From: Lingula anatina
Taxonomy: Eukaryota; Brachiopoda; Lingulata; Lingulida; Lingulidae
DNA length: 44,172 bases
Direction: 5' to 3'
Assembly (NCBI RefSeq): GCF_001039355.2
Contig: NW_019774158.1
Location: 9,246-53,417, forward strand
Shown: piece by piece, positions 1 to 10,887 of the stretch
How positions within the stretch are numbered: position 1 is the stretch's first letter
Layout of the letters: every line of letters starts with the position of its first letter
The notes under the pieces: generated by a model
Databases searched by the model: none
What the model saw: the letters and a program-made list of their open reading frames with translations, nothing else
Told to the model about the DNA's origin: nothing
Program-made: the position numbers and the translations under genes

Positions 1-15
1 ATTTAAAATGAAATG

Positions 16-62
16 GCAGAGAGAGAGAGAGAGAGAGAAGGGGGAGGGGGAGGGGGAGGGGG
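16..62. repeat. (GA)n followed by (GGGGGA)n simple repeat
   Basis: About 20 bases of GA dinucleotides run into a purine tract of G4-6A units. It lies in gene A intron 16, about 45 bases past the exon 16 donor. Confidence 0.9.
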
Positions 63-106
63 GATAGAAACGCTGTATGAGACGAGGGAAAGTTTTCAGG
101 CAATAC

Positions 107-247
107 CTGTAGGAAGACAGGCTGCAATATGTGTAGTTGTCCTGTATGGCCTGGTAGAGGTAATACAGTGTGAAATCTGCCTTCATCACCGCCACTATAT
201 TGTCACTGGGAGTGTGTTGCCTGTCAGCTCTGGTAGGAAAATCACAA

Positions 248-288
<41 letters not shown>

Positions 289-3200
289 GGCCAGACAAAA
301 TTGATAACTTAAGTTGGTTAACAAGTGTGACCAACCTTAATTTTTGGAAAAAAAAAAAAAAAAACGTTTTTCATACATATGCATTTTTTTTCAAATGGAA
401 AATATGTAGTGGGAGAAAATTTTACAACTGACCCTAGGAAAACCCTATTAGAAAAGCTGTTGTTTTTATGTTCAAAATGGCCGACACCATGGAACTGAGT
501 TCTTCTCCCAAAAACAACACCAAGTGACTGCTATGCCCATTACACATTATAAAAATGCATGCCATAATACAGATATAACTTACTTTGCCTCATATAAAGT
601 CCTGCTCAGTGTTATCACATAGCCAGAACCCCATGGATCCAGATACGGTGCAGACACCACATTTTTACCTTTGTCCATCAAGCTCCTCTGGAACCTAAAG
701 TGAACCATGGACTCATTATTATGTACTAGCAAATGATAGATCACACAAATTACTGAACAAAAAATAGTTAGAATTTTTTTGTTCACCAAAATGTCACAGA
801 TCCTTATTTTGCCAAAATACATATAAAACTATGAGTCCCATCCTTTGCCTCTTAATAATGACAAACTATATATATGTAAACTGAGATAATCATCACAAAA
901 TAACAAATTAATACACCAAAAGCCAGACCAAGTATTAACTTGGAGGGCAAAAATTTTATCCAACTTAAATTAAGGAAAATCTGTAGTAAAAGTAACTATT
1001 AGCCTTAAACAGAAACCGCCTTTTTATAAAACAGGGACTACATTTCATTTTACTGGACTATGGTTTTGTATTGTGAGTATTAAAATAGACTAGCACCTTT
1101 TGTCTTTAAGTTAAAGCCAACCCACAGTGTAGAGTTCTCCTGGACAGACGGACCCAAGGGACCTACTGAAGCTGCTAGTGGGTAATTAATTATTGTTTAG
1201 CAGCTTCAGTAGGCGTGCTTAAGCTGAAAGCAATTTAGCAAAATACCTCTTGGAGATAGATCGATTCTGTTAGATTAATCTAGGCATGGAAACCCAGTCT
1301 AAGACTCACCAATCAGTCCTGGTGTGGTCATAACTCTTAGCCAGCTGTGTCCCAGGGAATACTCTGACTACACCGTCCATGGTGCCTATAGACCTCCAGG
1401 TTATGTAGTCCGCACGTTTCTTCCTCCAGATGACTTCTGCTTTGTAAGTGGCTGCCACACTGCCCAGGACTGAGTTCTAGAAGGAGATAGTTCAGAGTGC
1501 TATATTATGTGTATACCACATTTTCTAAGTATATAATTAAAGACCATTTCAGTTCTGGAAAACCATTTCAACATCAGTTCTTCAAACAAATAGTGGAGAA
1601 TAAAAACCATTCCTTTGTGAGACACAATTCCCTTAGCAAAATATCAAGCCTGCTGCAAAGTCACAGCAAATTTGCTACAATATTGCTGCAAACTGCAATT
1701 CCTCCTTGCAAATTAGCAGTAAGATTATTTTTCTTGCTAGCTCCTGCAAACTAGTTGCTGCAATAACAAAGATCTGTACATGTTAGCCTCCATCTGTGAA
1801 TATTTCCCTGATCATATGTATACATATATATTACCTACTTGATATTAACACTAGCTGACACTCTGCACCAGTACAGTGCCAGAATAGTTCTAGAGTCTAG
1901 GAAGCGTTTGTGTGAACATGTACAGGGATCTCAAAACTGAAAAATAAAATAAGGAAAACTGACCTTCAAGCCAGGGTTTTGTGAGCTCTGTCCTGTGAGA
2001 TATCTCTCATATTGTGTGACATTGGTGGCTGTTTCCTCAGTGTTCAGATAGTGATATGGCTGTCTGAAGGCCCCTGGGGTGAGCATCACTGCACTAGAGT
2101 CTGCAATATGGACAATATCACATATCATAGAGAATTATAGAGATAATTATACATTATCACATACAGAACCAGCATCTACATTTTCTTAAATCGACATGCT
2201 GACAGTTTACTATCATACAAATGTGTTGGGTACAAAAATTATCACAAACTTGTGATTGCATTCTTTGAAATGTTTTCATTGACAGAAAGAATAGAAAAAA
2301 TCATTTAAAATAAGAAAAAGATACAAAAAGAAAATCTCTCACCTTTGGTTGCATACTTAAAGAAGTGCTTGCATGGGCTGGAAGCCGACTTCAGATCAAG
2401 TCTGTGGTATGTAAACATAGATGGCAGCACAGTAGGAGGGGAGATTTCTGTATTCTTGCTACCATCTGATATCACCACACACACAGACCAGGCACTGCCT
2501 GCAACCTGGAGGGAAACAGAAATTCAATGTCATGGGCTCTCTCTCTAGAATAAAACTTATATTATAATAAACAACTTGTTATTTCATTGTTTTTTTTTCA
2601 ATATTCTGTATATATCATGGAATAAAAAAATAAATAAATGATAAAATTTGTAAAAAAAAAAAAAAGTTTACTGAAATGTTTAGCATTTGTTTAGTCAAGA
2701 TAATAATACCTAGGTGAACCTAAACAGTTTGTTCCTTGGCAGGGAGGAAAAATTTAAAAAAAAAAACAAAAAAAAAACGATCTGGATCACTTCTAAGTTC
2801 TAACAGTTTCATTTACTACAGACTGACCAATATTTTACTTATAAAAACTTATTTAAATGACTACTATCCAAATCTCTTCAATTTGTTACTCCATGCCACA
2901 AATTTTCAAGTACACCTTTGCAAGTTCCTGCTTGCTATATGCAGCTACATTTATTTACTGATGTTAATTAATCTTTTTTTACAATCAGAGATTTTATTTG
3001 AAGCTGAAGTCTTACTGGTGCCCAGTAGTAATGTGACATGACATTTGTTATGCTGACACCTTCTCTGAACACATCTCCTCTGGCCTGTGTTCTGGTGGAA
3101 ACAAAGCTGCTGTTACCCTCCTCGCCTCTGAGAAGAAAAATAATTGTTTCAAGAAGGCTCTCTCACATCAGTACTTTTTTAATTACAGTGGCTAATGATA

Positions 3201-6200
3201 AAAATATTACAAGCAATAAAATATGTAATTCACCCTTTAATTAGTGTTATTTTGATCAAAGCTTTACAAATATGTCAACAAAACTTTAATGTCTGTGAGA
3301 CAGGTATGTGAAAAAAATTGTTGAATTTTCCTTTCAACAGAAAATGGTACTTTATAAAAATGGAAACATCTTTTTGGACCAGCCTGTGTTTTGTCTATGA
3401 AATAATAAAAATGTCTACTACTAACCTGATCATGGAGCTAATCACTGCTTTCGCAGCAGGTGCCCTCTCCAAATGATGAATATCCACAAAGATGGGATCA
3501 TCTGGGTCATCATAGGGTCTTGGCAGCAGAGGGTGGGAATATGTCCTGCCATAGCCATTGATAACAAAGGCATAGCTCAGTTCACCCTTGTCAAAATAGG
3601 TGGCTTCAGAGAGGAGTTCACTCATGGCAACATCAGAGCAAGCTACACCAATTAGTCGGCCACTGTGGTATGCAGGCAAGCAGATGGAGGTGATGAGACC
3701 TGAAAATATTTACGAACAAGCTAACAACAATGATTTTAAATAGGAAGCAATTTATAGCCAAACAAATATAAAGCTAAAGAACTTTTGTAAAGGACCTGTA
3801 AGGAAAGTGACATCATAAAAATATACATCAAACAAAGCACAACAAAACGCACACATAAAACACAGAATAAGTTGCCACATACATACTAGACCAAAAAAGT
3901 TTAGAAACATGAAATTGTTTTTCAATAATTAAAAAAATATGTACTGTAGTGGAAAAATCTTAAGTGTAATGAAGAAATGAATGGTGGGTGCATTATTCAA
4001 TAAAATTTGTTATAAATATTTACCTTAGCTCATAATATAATGGTTATTTTATTAATATTCAAAATAGTGATATTTTCAGACTTTTTTGGCCTAGTGTAGT
4101 TGACTCATAAGACAGTGGATCAAACTAAATGTTGTTGTTGTGAGTAGTTAAACAACCTCTTTTAACAAATCAGTGATGAAGTGAGCAGAGAATCATCAAT
4201 AATAAAATCAATACCTTTAATTCTAATCAATTTAAATAAACTGAAACATCTGACAAAAACTCAATACATAAATTCATTAAATGACTCTTGCTCACAAAGA
4301 AAAAGTCACCACTAGTATATGACAGTTATAGGACTAGGGGACAGAAAATGGTCTTACCTTTATCCAACATATCCCTGTGTGGGGCAGAGATCTCTGGATT
4401 ACTGACACCCTGACTGGGAGAGTGGAAGAATTTATAGTACGTTGCCATAGCAACAGAGAGATCATCTGGGTTCTCAACAATAGTGAATGTCCCCATCTGA
4501 AATTATGACAACAAGCACTGTATTAACAATAATTGTATTATAATGGCATTGGGAGCTAAACTGATAAAATGTGTGTAATAATTTTATTTATCTATTTATT
4601 AACTTATTATTTGGTACACCTTAATGACTATGACCTAACATTATATATTCTATAGTTATTTTACTAATTTAAAAACTATAATAACAATTTTAGAAAATGA
4701 GATTGATACTCAGACATTATTATTATTATTCTCCAGGTAGAGTCAACCACTATGTGGGACTATGTAGTAATAGGTTGAGGGTATCTTTTCTCTAATTGCT
4801 ACATATAATCTTCTTCATAATAAAATGTTTTATTTTCCAAGTTGGACCCATAAAAATAATGCATAAATCAGTAATATTCAGCACAATGACTTCCAACCTA
4901 TAAACAAATAAAGTAATGGTGATCAAATCTTTCAATAAAGATTTCATTAAATACATTTTCAAATTTCTCTCACCTTGACTTCTCCAGCAGACATCCTGCT
5001 TTGTGTCTGGACGGCCATATTTTGAAGTGTCGTCTGCACACTACCAGCGACAGCTACAGAAAAAAATCTCCAGAACATTATGCAATTCACTTGTAGAAAT
5101 AGGTCATTTCAATCTAAAATGATGTTTGTTATGCTAAAATATCAAAATTAGTTTCTTAAAAACTGGAGCAGTACAAAATATTCCAATGTATCTTAAATAT
5201 CATTATAAAATAGTAATTTAACTTTTACTGTTTGTCAAATAATGAAGAGATGCTTTGAGCATGTGCAAGCAAATCCACAGTAGTCCACTGAAACAAAGTA
5301 CAAGTAACTATTGGTCTATAATATTAGCCATGTCTGCCTATAAAACAAAACATATACTATACAGCACAATATACAATTTTTGATATTTATGACTGACTAA
5401 TTTTTAGTCAAATTAAGTTAAGAATGATTATAAGATAAAAATACAAATTTTCAGTCTTATATATTGTACTGACTTAAAGCACACCTTTCAGATAAGTCCA
5501 ATTTTCAGTGACCATGATAAAACCAGACCCAAGAAATTTCACTCCTACCCTACTTACATTTTCCCAGACCGAATGTGAGGACTAAAGCTTTATTCTCCAG
5601 AGCAGCATTTTCATCCCTAATTGTGCTGACTGGATCACTGCCTTCACTGCTGCCACCTGCTGCCAGAAATAGTAGCACCTGGTCTGAAAATGATATAAAA
5701 AATTTTATTTAAATGCCACAATTGACCTTAAAAATCAGTTAGGTTTTCTTACATTTAACCTGTGTTAAAACAGCTTTTTAAATTCAATCATTGATTAAAA
5801 AAACAAAAACAAACAAAATATCCAGAACAAATACAATGTGCTTAAATAAAAAAAAAAAAAAATAAAAAAAAAATAAATAAATAAATAAATAAATAAATAA
5901 ATATAATGTGCTATATAAAATTGACTTAGGTGAAAGACTGAAAAAAAAAATGATAGGCAGTCTTATCGATTCACTGTTAAACACATCTCGGCTAAGATCC
6001 ACATTAGTCCTTGTCAAGACCCATAATGAAATAAGACATTTCTTAAACCAGTCCCAGAATCCTCTAAGTATCAACATTTTTACCTCTAACAGTTCCATTT
6101 GAACTTCTGAAGAAAGAAAAAGCCTTTTTCAGCCCAGCTTCATAATTTCTTCCTCCCGTGGCCCTGAGACTGTCCAAGTATTTCTTCAAGTTCTGAATGT

Positions 6201-9097
6201 TTGATGGTGTGGCTGCAGCTAAAGTGGTGGTATAACAGGTGCTCTCTGCCAGCACTGGGGTAGAGGCAGAGGAGGCAAATGACACCAGACCAATCTGTAG
6301 AACAAAGTGTCATTTTAGCTATTGTTTATTCATAATTGAGCCCCACGACCATTTGACAATGTACAAACCTTCAAAGTCCTTTGCTAATGAATATGATCAT
6401 AACTTTTAAAAATGGGATCTGCTTTAATATGATGTTGAGACACCTCCTTTCTTCTCAGGATTAAAAATCTAAAACTCTTTCCTATTTACTATTAGCTGTA
6501 TAAATGAATGAAGTGTGGAAAAATATAAACTTATAGTTTAAAGTTCAGATATTATCTAATTCAATAATTGTGGATGTTCTTCACAGCTGAAAAAAAAAAG
6601 GCATCACATTTTTATGGAAAAAACAGGTTTCTTTGGAAAGATAAAGTCTTGGAAATTTTAATCTTTTGAACAAACACAGCCCAAAGAGTCCTAAGACACC
6701 CCACCTGATCGTTGGGACCCAGGGAATCAAGAACAGTTCTTGCAGCCTGCTTAGCTAACTCCATCAAGGTCTTGCCATTGTGCAAAGTTCTCATTGAGTC
6801 TGATGTATCCAGGACCAACACAACATCTTTTGGCACGGGAGACACTGCAGATGCATAGAAAGACCTGAAAGGTACAAGTGAGCAAAATTAAAAGGAGACT
6901 CTATGTTAAGAATTAATCTCTAGCTGGTAATTGCTATTCTATTTAATCCTTACACTGTTAGATATATATGTACCTCTGAAGTCCTATATTAAGTTACTTA
7001 CCTGAACCTAGGATCATAACTATCACAGTCAGGCACATCTGTAGTTTTCACTGCAGGATAATTAAGAAGTATACCATCTTCTCCTCCAAAGTACTGCCAC
7101 TTCAGATTTGGATTGATGCGGACGTTTTCCTTCATCACTTCAACAATCCTTGCCGTGGGGAATTTTTTATTGACTGAACTCTGGCCTGCTATTGTAACAC
7201 AGGCCTTGTCAAAGTTTACCTGTAAATTATTCATATTATAATTACTGGCAATATATATCACCTGTGAATAAATATGGGTGGGATGTAGAAGAAAAAAATA
7301 TTAAAACAGTACTTCCATTAGATTTCTTTTATCATCTGTGAATTTAGCTTGTCATCTATACCGTTCCAGTGAAACTATGTAAAAAAAAAGTTTACACTCA
7401 CTGGTTAAATAATTATGCAATTCTAAACGTATATGTCAATAAGCAACTTTCTTCTGTTAGTATCTACATTCTGGAATGGTCCTATCAAAAAAAGGAGAGA
7501 CAGAGAGAGAACGAGAGGTAAAAGATATTTCCACATACCTCTGATTTATATCTAGGGTCATCATTGGTATCTGTAATCTCACAACACTGTGTATATTGGT
7601 TCTCCCCAGAGAAAGACGAGTACTGCTCTTCTATTACATTTACCAGGCCCTTCAATGCTGCTTCAGCTCCTTGGATCTGGGCACTAATCGAATTTGCAAG
7701 CTGAAACATGTAAGCAATAAATATATTGTAGTATATGCATGAATATAATTCTTTTCCACTTAGTCAAGGGGACAAAGTTTAAGATTTTAAAAGGAAAACT
7801 AAGTACTTAGCCCACTTCTTGTTGAACTTATCTGAGGACTTTCTGATTACATTTTAACAGATAAATGCCACAAAACAACGTGGCAAAAAAAAAATCAGTT
7901 TTGACCCCTCGTAACACACCTTGCCACCTGTCAACCACCTTGAATCAAGTGCAACCCAGAAGTCAGTGCTTTAAGTTTTGAAGTTGTCTTTTATTATTTA
8001 TCTTTTAATAACTCACCTGTTTAGAGATGCCAGCTCCATCTAAAGGACTGTTTGTGTACTTTAGAGCATCATACTCTGCCTGGAAAGACACAGCCAAGAT
8101 ATTACAAAAGCAAAGAACAGCAGAACATTTTTTAAACATACAGGTTGCTGTAAAATGGATAAAATTCAAGAGATGTAAAAATATTGGTGCATATTAGAAT
8201 ATTCAAATAATACCCCAATTCCTTCCTCACATCAGTAGTTTTATAAACTGATCCATATCAACTACAAGGGCTGAAAAGTAATTTAGAAAATGTCCGAATT
8301 CTCATTTTACAATGATGTGCTGAGTGACTAGGCTTATACATCTGCTGATGTTGGGTTCAAAAGAGATAAAACTTTAAAAGAGACATTGTATATCTTGTAT
8401 ACACTCATATATCATGGACACATTCATTGTCATTGAAGTTTATAAGTCTTGGTGTAAGTCAGCTGAAGGTGAACAACTGATATCCACTTTTGTTTCCTGC
8501 TCATGAAGTAACATGCACCTTACTGACCGTAACCAGGGTATTATCAACAGCAGGGGCGGATTTAGGCCGTCTTCTGGGTCTGCCGGAAGACGGTCAGATT
8601 TTCAAGTTTACATTGACGGGTATCTAATTTTTTTGTCGGAAGACGGTCAAAAATGAGGGTGGATTTATGAAGATAATTTGGAAGCCTGTGAGAAAATATC
8701 TCTGGATCCGCCCCTGAACAGAAATAACACGTATGGTAAGCACCATGAGGATGCTCCACTATAAGAATATTTTATGAACTAAAAGGTTTAACATTTTCAG
8801 AGGCGTCCTATACAAGTAGCTATTGGGGCATATCATATGCTGCGGCTGCCAAACCCTACATATAACACAGACCATAACTAGATTACATCGTTCTCTGACT
8901 ACACAATACTGTACCTGCATATCTGACACTCCCAGTCCATTGTCAGCTATGTCGTCCAGTATGCCTCCCAGTAACCTGCCATTTATCAGGGTCCCACTGG
9001 ACATTGGGAGTGGACACAATAAGATGACCAGGGTGAGACAAGTACACTGCCAGACACGTTCTCTCTGTGTTGTAGTGTTTACACTGAACATTTCCAT
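107..9097 (-). CDS. CACHD1: VWFA and Cache domain-containing protein 1-like (gene A), 5' sixteen coding exons, 3' part outside window
   Basis: Predicted secretory or membrane protein of the alpha2delta/CACHD1 family, whose members bind calcium-channel subunits at the cell surface. Minus-strand exons in transcript order: 9097-8915, 8079-8017, 7700-7539, 7219-7002, 6864-6705, 6294-6084, 5683-5558, 5053-4974, 4496-4358, 3699-3426, 3127-3016, 2505-2343, 2100-1964, 1476-1310, 694-584, 229-107. All have AG/GT borders and continuous phase, giving about 809 residues. Residues 1-35 carry a hydrophobic signal segment. The VWA_N/Cys-Cys region and Cache-like YDPRFR motif follow, then a vWA domain (DTSDS near 228), the Cache domain (exons 10-11) and further extracellular exons. 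Exons 2-16 match gene B in length exactly. The MIDAS site is degenerate: the Thr position is Arg (GGRNY) and the distal Asp is Ala (FLAAG). The membrane helix and tail must lie left of position 107. An alpha2delta subunit is the alternative name; CACHD1 is preferred because paralog B has a true membrane helix and tail. Confidence 0.9.
247..288. repeat. (TAA)n microsatellite
   Basis: Fourteen AAT/TAA units about 20 bases beyond the acceptor of gene A exon 16. Read on the gene's strand it is (TTA)n just upstream of that acceptor's pyrimidine stretch. Confidence 0.9.
1139..1303. mobile_element. Palindromic MITE-like repeat, family 2, copy 1
   Basis: The core is a perfect 16-base stem (CCTACTGAAGCTGCTA at 1162-1177, its complement at 1198-1213) around a GGTAATTAAT loop. 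It continues with TTAAGCTGAAAGCAATTTAGC and GGAGATAGATCGAT, shared with the copies at 16890 and 20079. It ends within a few bases of the donor of gene A exon 14 (exon edge 1310). The left boundary is uncertain. Confidence 0.7.
3016..3699 (-). other. Gene A Cache domain exons (10-11)
   Basis: Exons 3699-3426 and 3127-3016 encode the extracellular Cache fold, containing LPAYHSGRLIGVACSDV and the motif NGYGRTYSHPLLPRP. The exons differ from gene B's at about 5 of 274 and 4 of 112 bases by eye. Two of the amino-acid changes turn YDVTDD of gene B into YDDPDD here. Confidence 0.85.
5558..6864 (-). other. Gene A vWA domain exons (5-7) with broken MIDAS
   Basis: Exons 6864-6705, 6294-6084 and 5683-5558 encode the von Willebrand A domain. 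The first strand and loop read VLVLDTSDSM, so DxSxS is kept. The Thr position that is ATNY in gene B reads GRNY. The strand that ends FLTDG in gene B reads FLAAG. Two of the five classical metal-site positions are therefore lost, while length and flanking residues are conserved and no stop or frameshift is present. Confidence 0.8.
5848..5901. repeat. Poly(A) and (AAAT)n low-complexity tract
   Basis: Two A-runs followed by about eight AAAT units in gene A intron 6. On the transcript strand this is T-rich and could serve as a long pyrimidine tract far from the acceptor. Confidence 0.85.
8551..8716. mobile_element. hAT-like MITE, family 1, copy 1 (intact ends)
   Basis: A 166-bp element in gene A intron 1. 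It begins CAGGGGCGGAT and ends ATCCGCCCCTG, so its ends are exact inverted repeats of the hAT-like CAGGG type. AACAG lies immediately outside both ends and may be a 5-bp target duplication, although classical hAT elements make 8 bp. It has inner inverted segments (CCGTCTTCTGG / CCGGAAGACGG) and no coding capacity. Relatives lie at 15831 and 22326. Confidence 0.8.
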
Positions 9098-9132
9098 TTA
9101 GTTCAGCAGGAAAACATACTGCACTGGTGCAT
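8915..9132 (-). other. Gene A first coding exon with signal peptide and short 5' UTR
   Basis: The exon begins after a TTTCAG acceptor at 9133-9138, has 35 bases of 5' UTR and starts at the ATG at 9097. It ends at GATATGCAG|GTACAG. The first 35 residues hold a hydrophobic stretch (LTLVILLCPLP) typical of a signal peptide. The following GTLINGRLLGGILDDIADN matches gene B's first exon (GATLIDGQILGQVLKEIAND), which supports the start. The acceptor just upstream implies at least one further non-coding exon towards 10 kb. Confidence 0.8.
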
Positions 9133-10673
9133 CTGAAATGAGGAACATGTTAAGTTCAGTAAATGGAAACTCTGAGTTTTGGGACCTTTTGAGTTTCCTC
9201 TATTTACCATAAGATAAGCATTTCAATTTTCTGGCAAATTTGCTACAAATTCACAGCAACTGTAATTCTTTTCTCACACCATATTTAGTGGCAGAAAAAT
9301 TACTCAACGCTGGGTTGTCAATGCCGAAGTCACCAGTACACATAAACAAAAATCGACATGCAATCTCACTTTTCCCAATCTGTCAAAATCTTACCAAACT
9401 ATCTGGTTTAAAAAATAACCACCAGTAGCAAGCGTCTGACCATTCATACTACTCAATTTAAACCAAGGCATAAAAGAGCGCATTGATAAATTGATCCAAC
9501 AGACACAACTCGTGTAGCAACTTCGATTCCTCAACTAGCATGCCCATTTTCCCGTCTCTAACTTGAAAAGAGTAGGGCAAAGAGTGAAAGAGGAGGTTTT
9601 TCTCGCTGTAGTTTTGCATATTCAATTAATATATCGCAAAGAATAGAAAATTACGATAATTCAAAAAACAAATACAAAAAAGTAGCATTTCTGTGGATGT
9701 TGTTATTATTATTTTTTCCGAGACATGGGTACACTCTTTTTTATTTGGAGGGTAGAAAATGACAGGTGTAATGATTACTACTTGATTAGTTAACCTAGCT
9801 AACACACACAGAAGAATTGTTTTGAAATCATGATTCAGACAATTTGAAGATGAGTATAGGAAATGAAAATTAAGGTACGTGTTTTTAATATGTGATTACA
9901 GAAGGGCGTTATATATCTAAATGTTTGATTGCTGAGGATTGTTGCACAATTTATAAGTCAAAATTGTAATCGATTTGCATTTGTTTGCCTGTTGTCGCCC
10001 ATAATGAGCTCCAGTGGTGCGGGTGAAAATGTCAGTTCTTTTATACGTTTGGCACTCGAGTATCAGCGCATTGAGAATAACGGACACAGGTGTTTTTAAG
10101 GTGGAAAATTTTGTGGGAATTTAACGCTTTTTCCACCCGGATGTACTTGTATAAGGTCATGCGAGGCATTGTCACCGATCCTAGGTGTGGCTATAATGAC
10201 ATTTTCCATACATCATGTCCGTGATGACAAAACCATACTACAAAAGGGGTCCGATGAGGGACGCTCACATATATCCTAACTGCTTGGTGACTGTCAGATA
10301 TTCGTACCGGGTACTGGCACTACTGTCTGGTATATGTATTGAGTTTTCCTAAAATTGAGACTAAAAAGTTGGAAATAAGACAAACCTAACATTAAGTCAT
10401 TGTTTATGAAAGCTGGCACTATAGCTGTCTTTGTTTACTTACTTTACACACAGTGAGAAATTAAAAGTTGTGGCTTTATTAAATCTGCACTTTGTATTAA
10501 TTGGTTGTTTCTAAAATTGATTGTTTGTTTTTAAATGGACAACAATGGAAATAAGTTTTATACTTTATTGTGTAATTCATGTATTTGTCATGTTTTTTTT
10601 TATGTATAAAATTTTATGTATTAGATTCATTTTAAATATATCAAAATCAAATCCAATAATTCTTCTGTTTCAG
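9133..10673. promoter_or_regulatory. Divergent intergenic region between genes A and B (presumed promoters and 5' non-coding exons)
   Basis: About 1.5 kb without a supportable coding exon. Both flanking first coding exons begin after a splice acceptor (TTTCAG on each strand), so each gene should have a non-coding first exon and its promoter within this interval. The less AT-rich part around 10000-10330 is the likeliest shared promoter. I see no convincing TATA box or named operator, so this assignment rests on gene layout. Confidence 0.5.
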
Positions 10674-10887
10674 TTAACATCAAACAAGTTTTAGAAGACA
10701 ACACAAGACAACGATGTACATATACAATACAAAAAAGAGTATGTCTGGAGGAATATTCCATATACTGACAATAACCATATTGGCCACATTAACTGTGTCC
10801 AGTGGAGCCACATTAATTGATGGTCAGATATTAGGACAGGTGTTAAAGGAAATAGCTAATGATGCACTGGGGGTAGAAGAGATGCAG
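10674..10887 (+). other. Gene B first coding exon with signal peptide
   Basis: A CTGTTTCAG acceptor ends at 10673 and 40 bases of 5' UTR precede the ATG at 10714. The hydrophobic segment IFHILTITILATLTVSSG is a typical signal peptide, with cleavage likely near SSGA. The exon closes at GAGATGCAG|GTGAGA. Its mature start is homologous to gene A's. Confidence 0.8.

Noticed and set aside
13-252. Plus-strand frame starting MAERERERE
   Set aside because: It runs over the GA repeat and antisense to gene A exon 16, which has homology and correct splice borders on the other strand.
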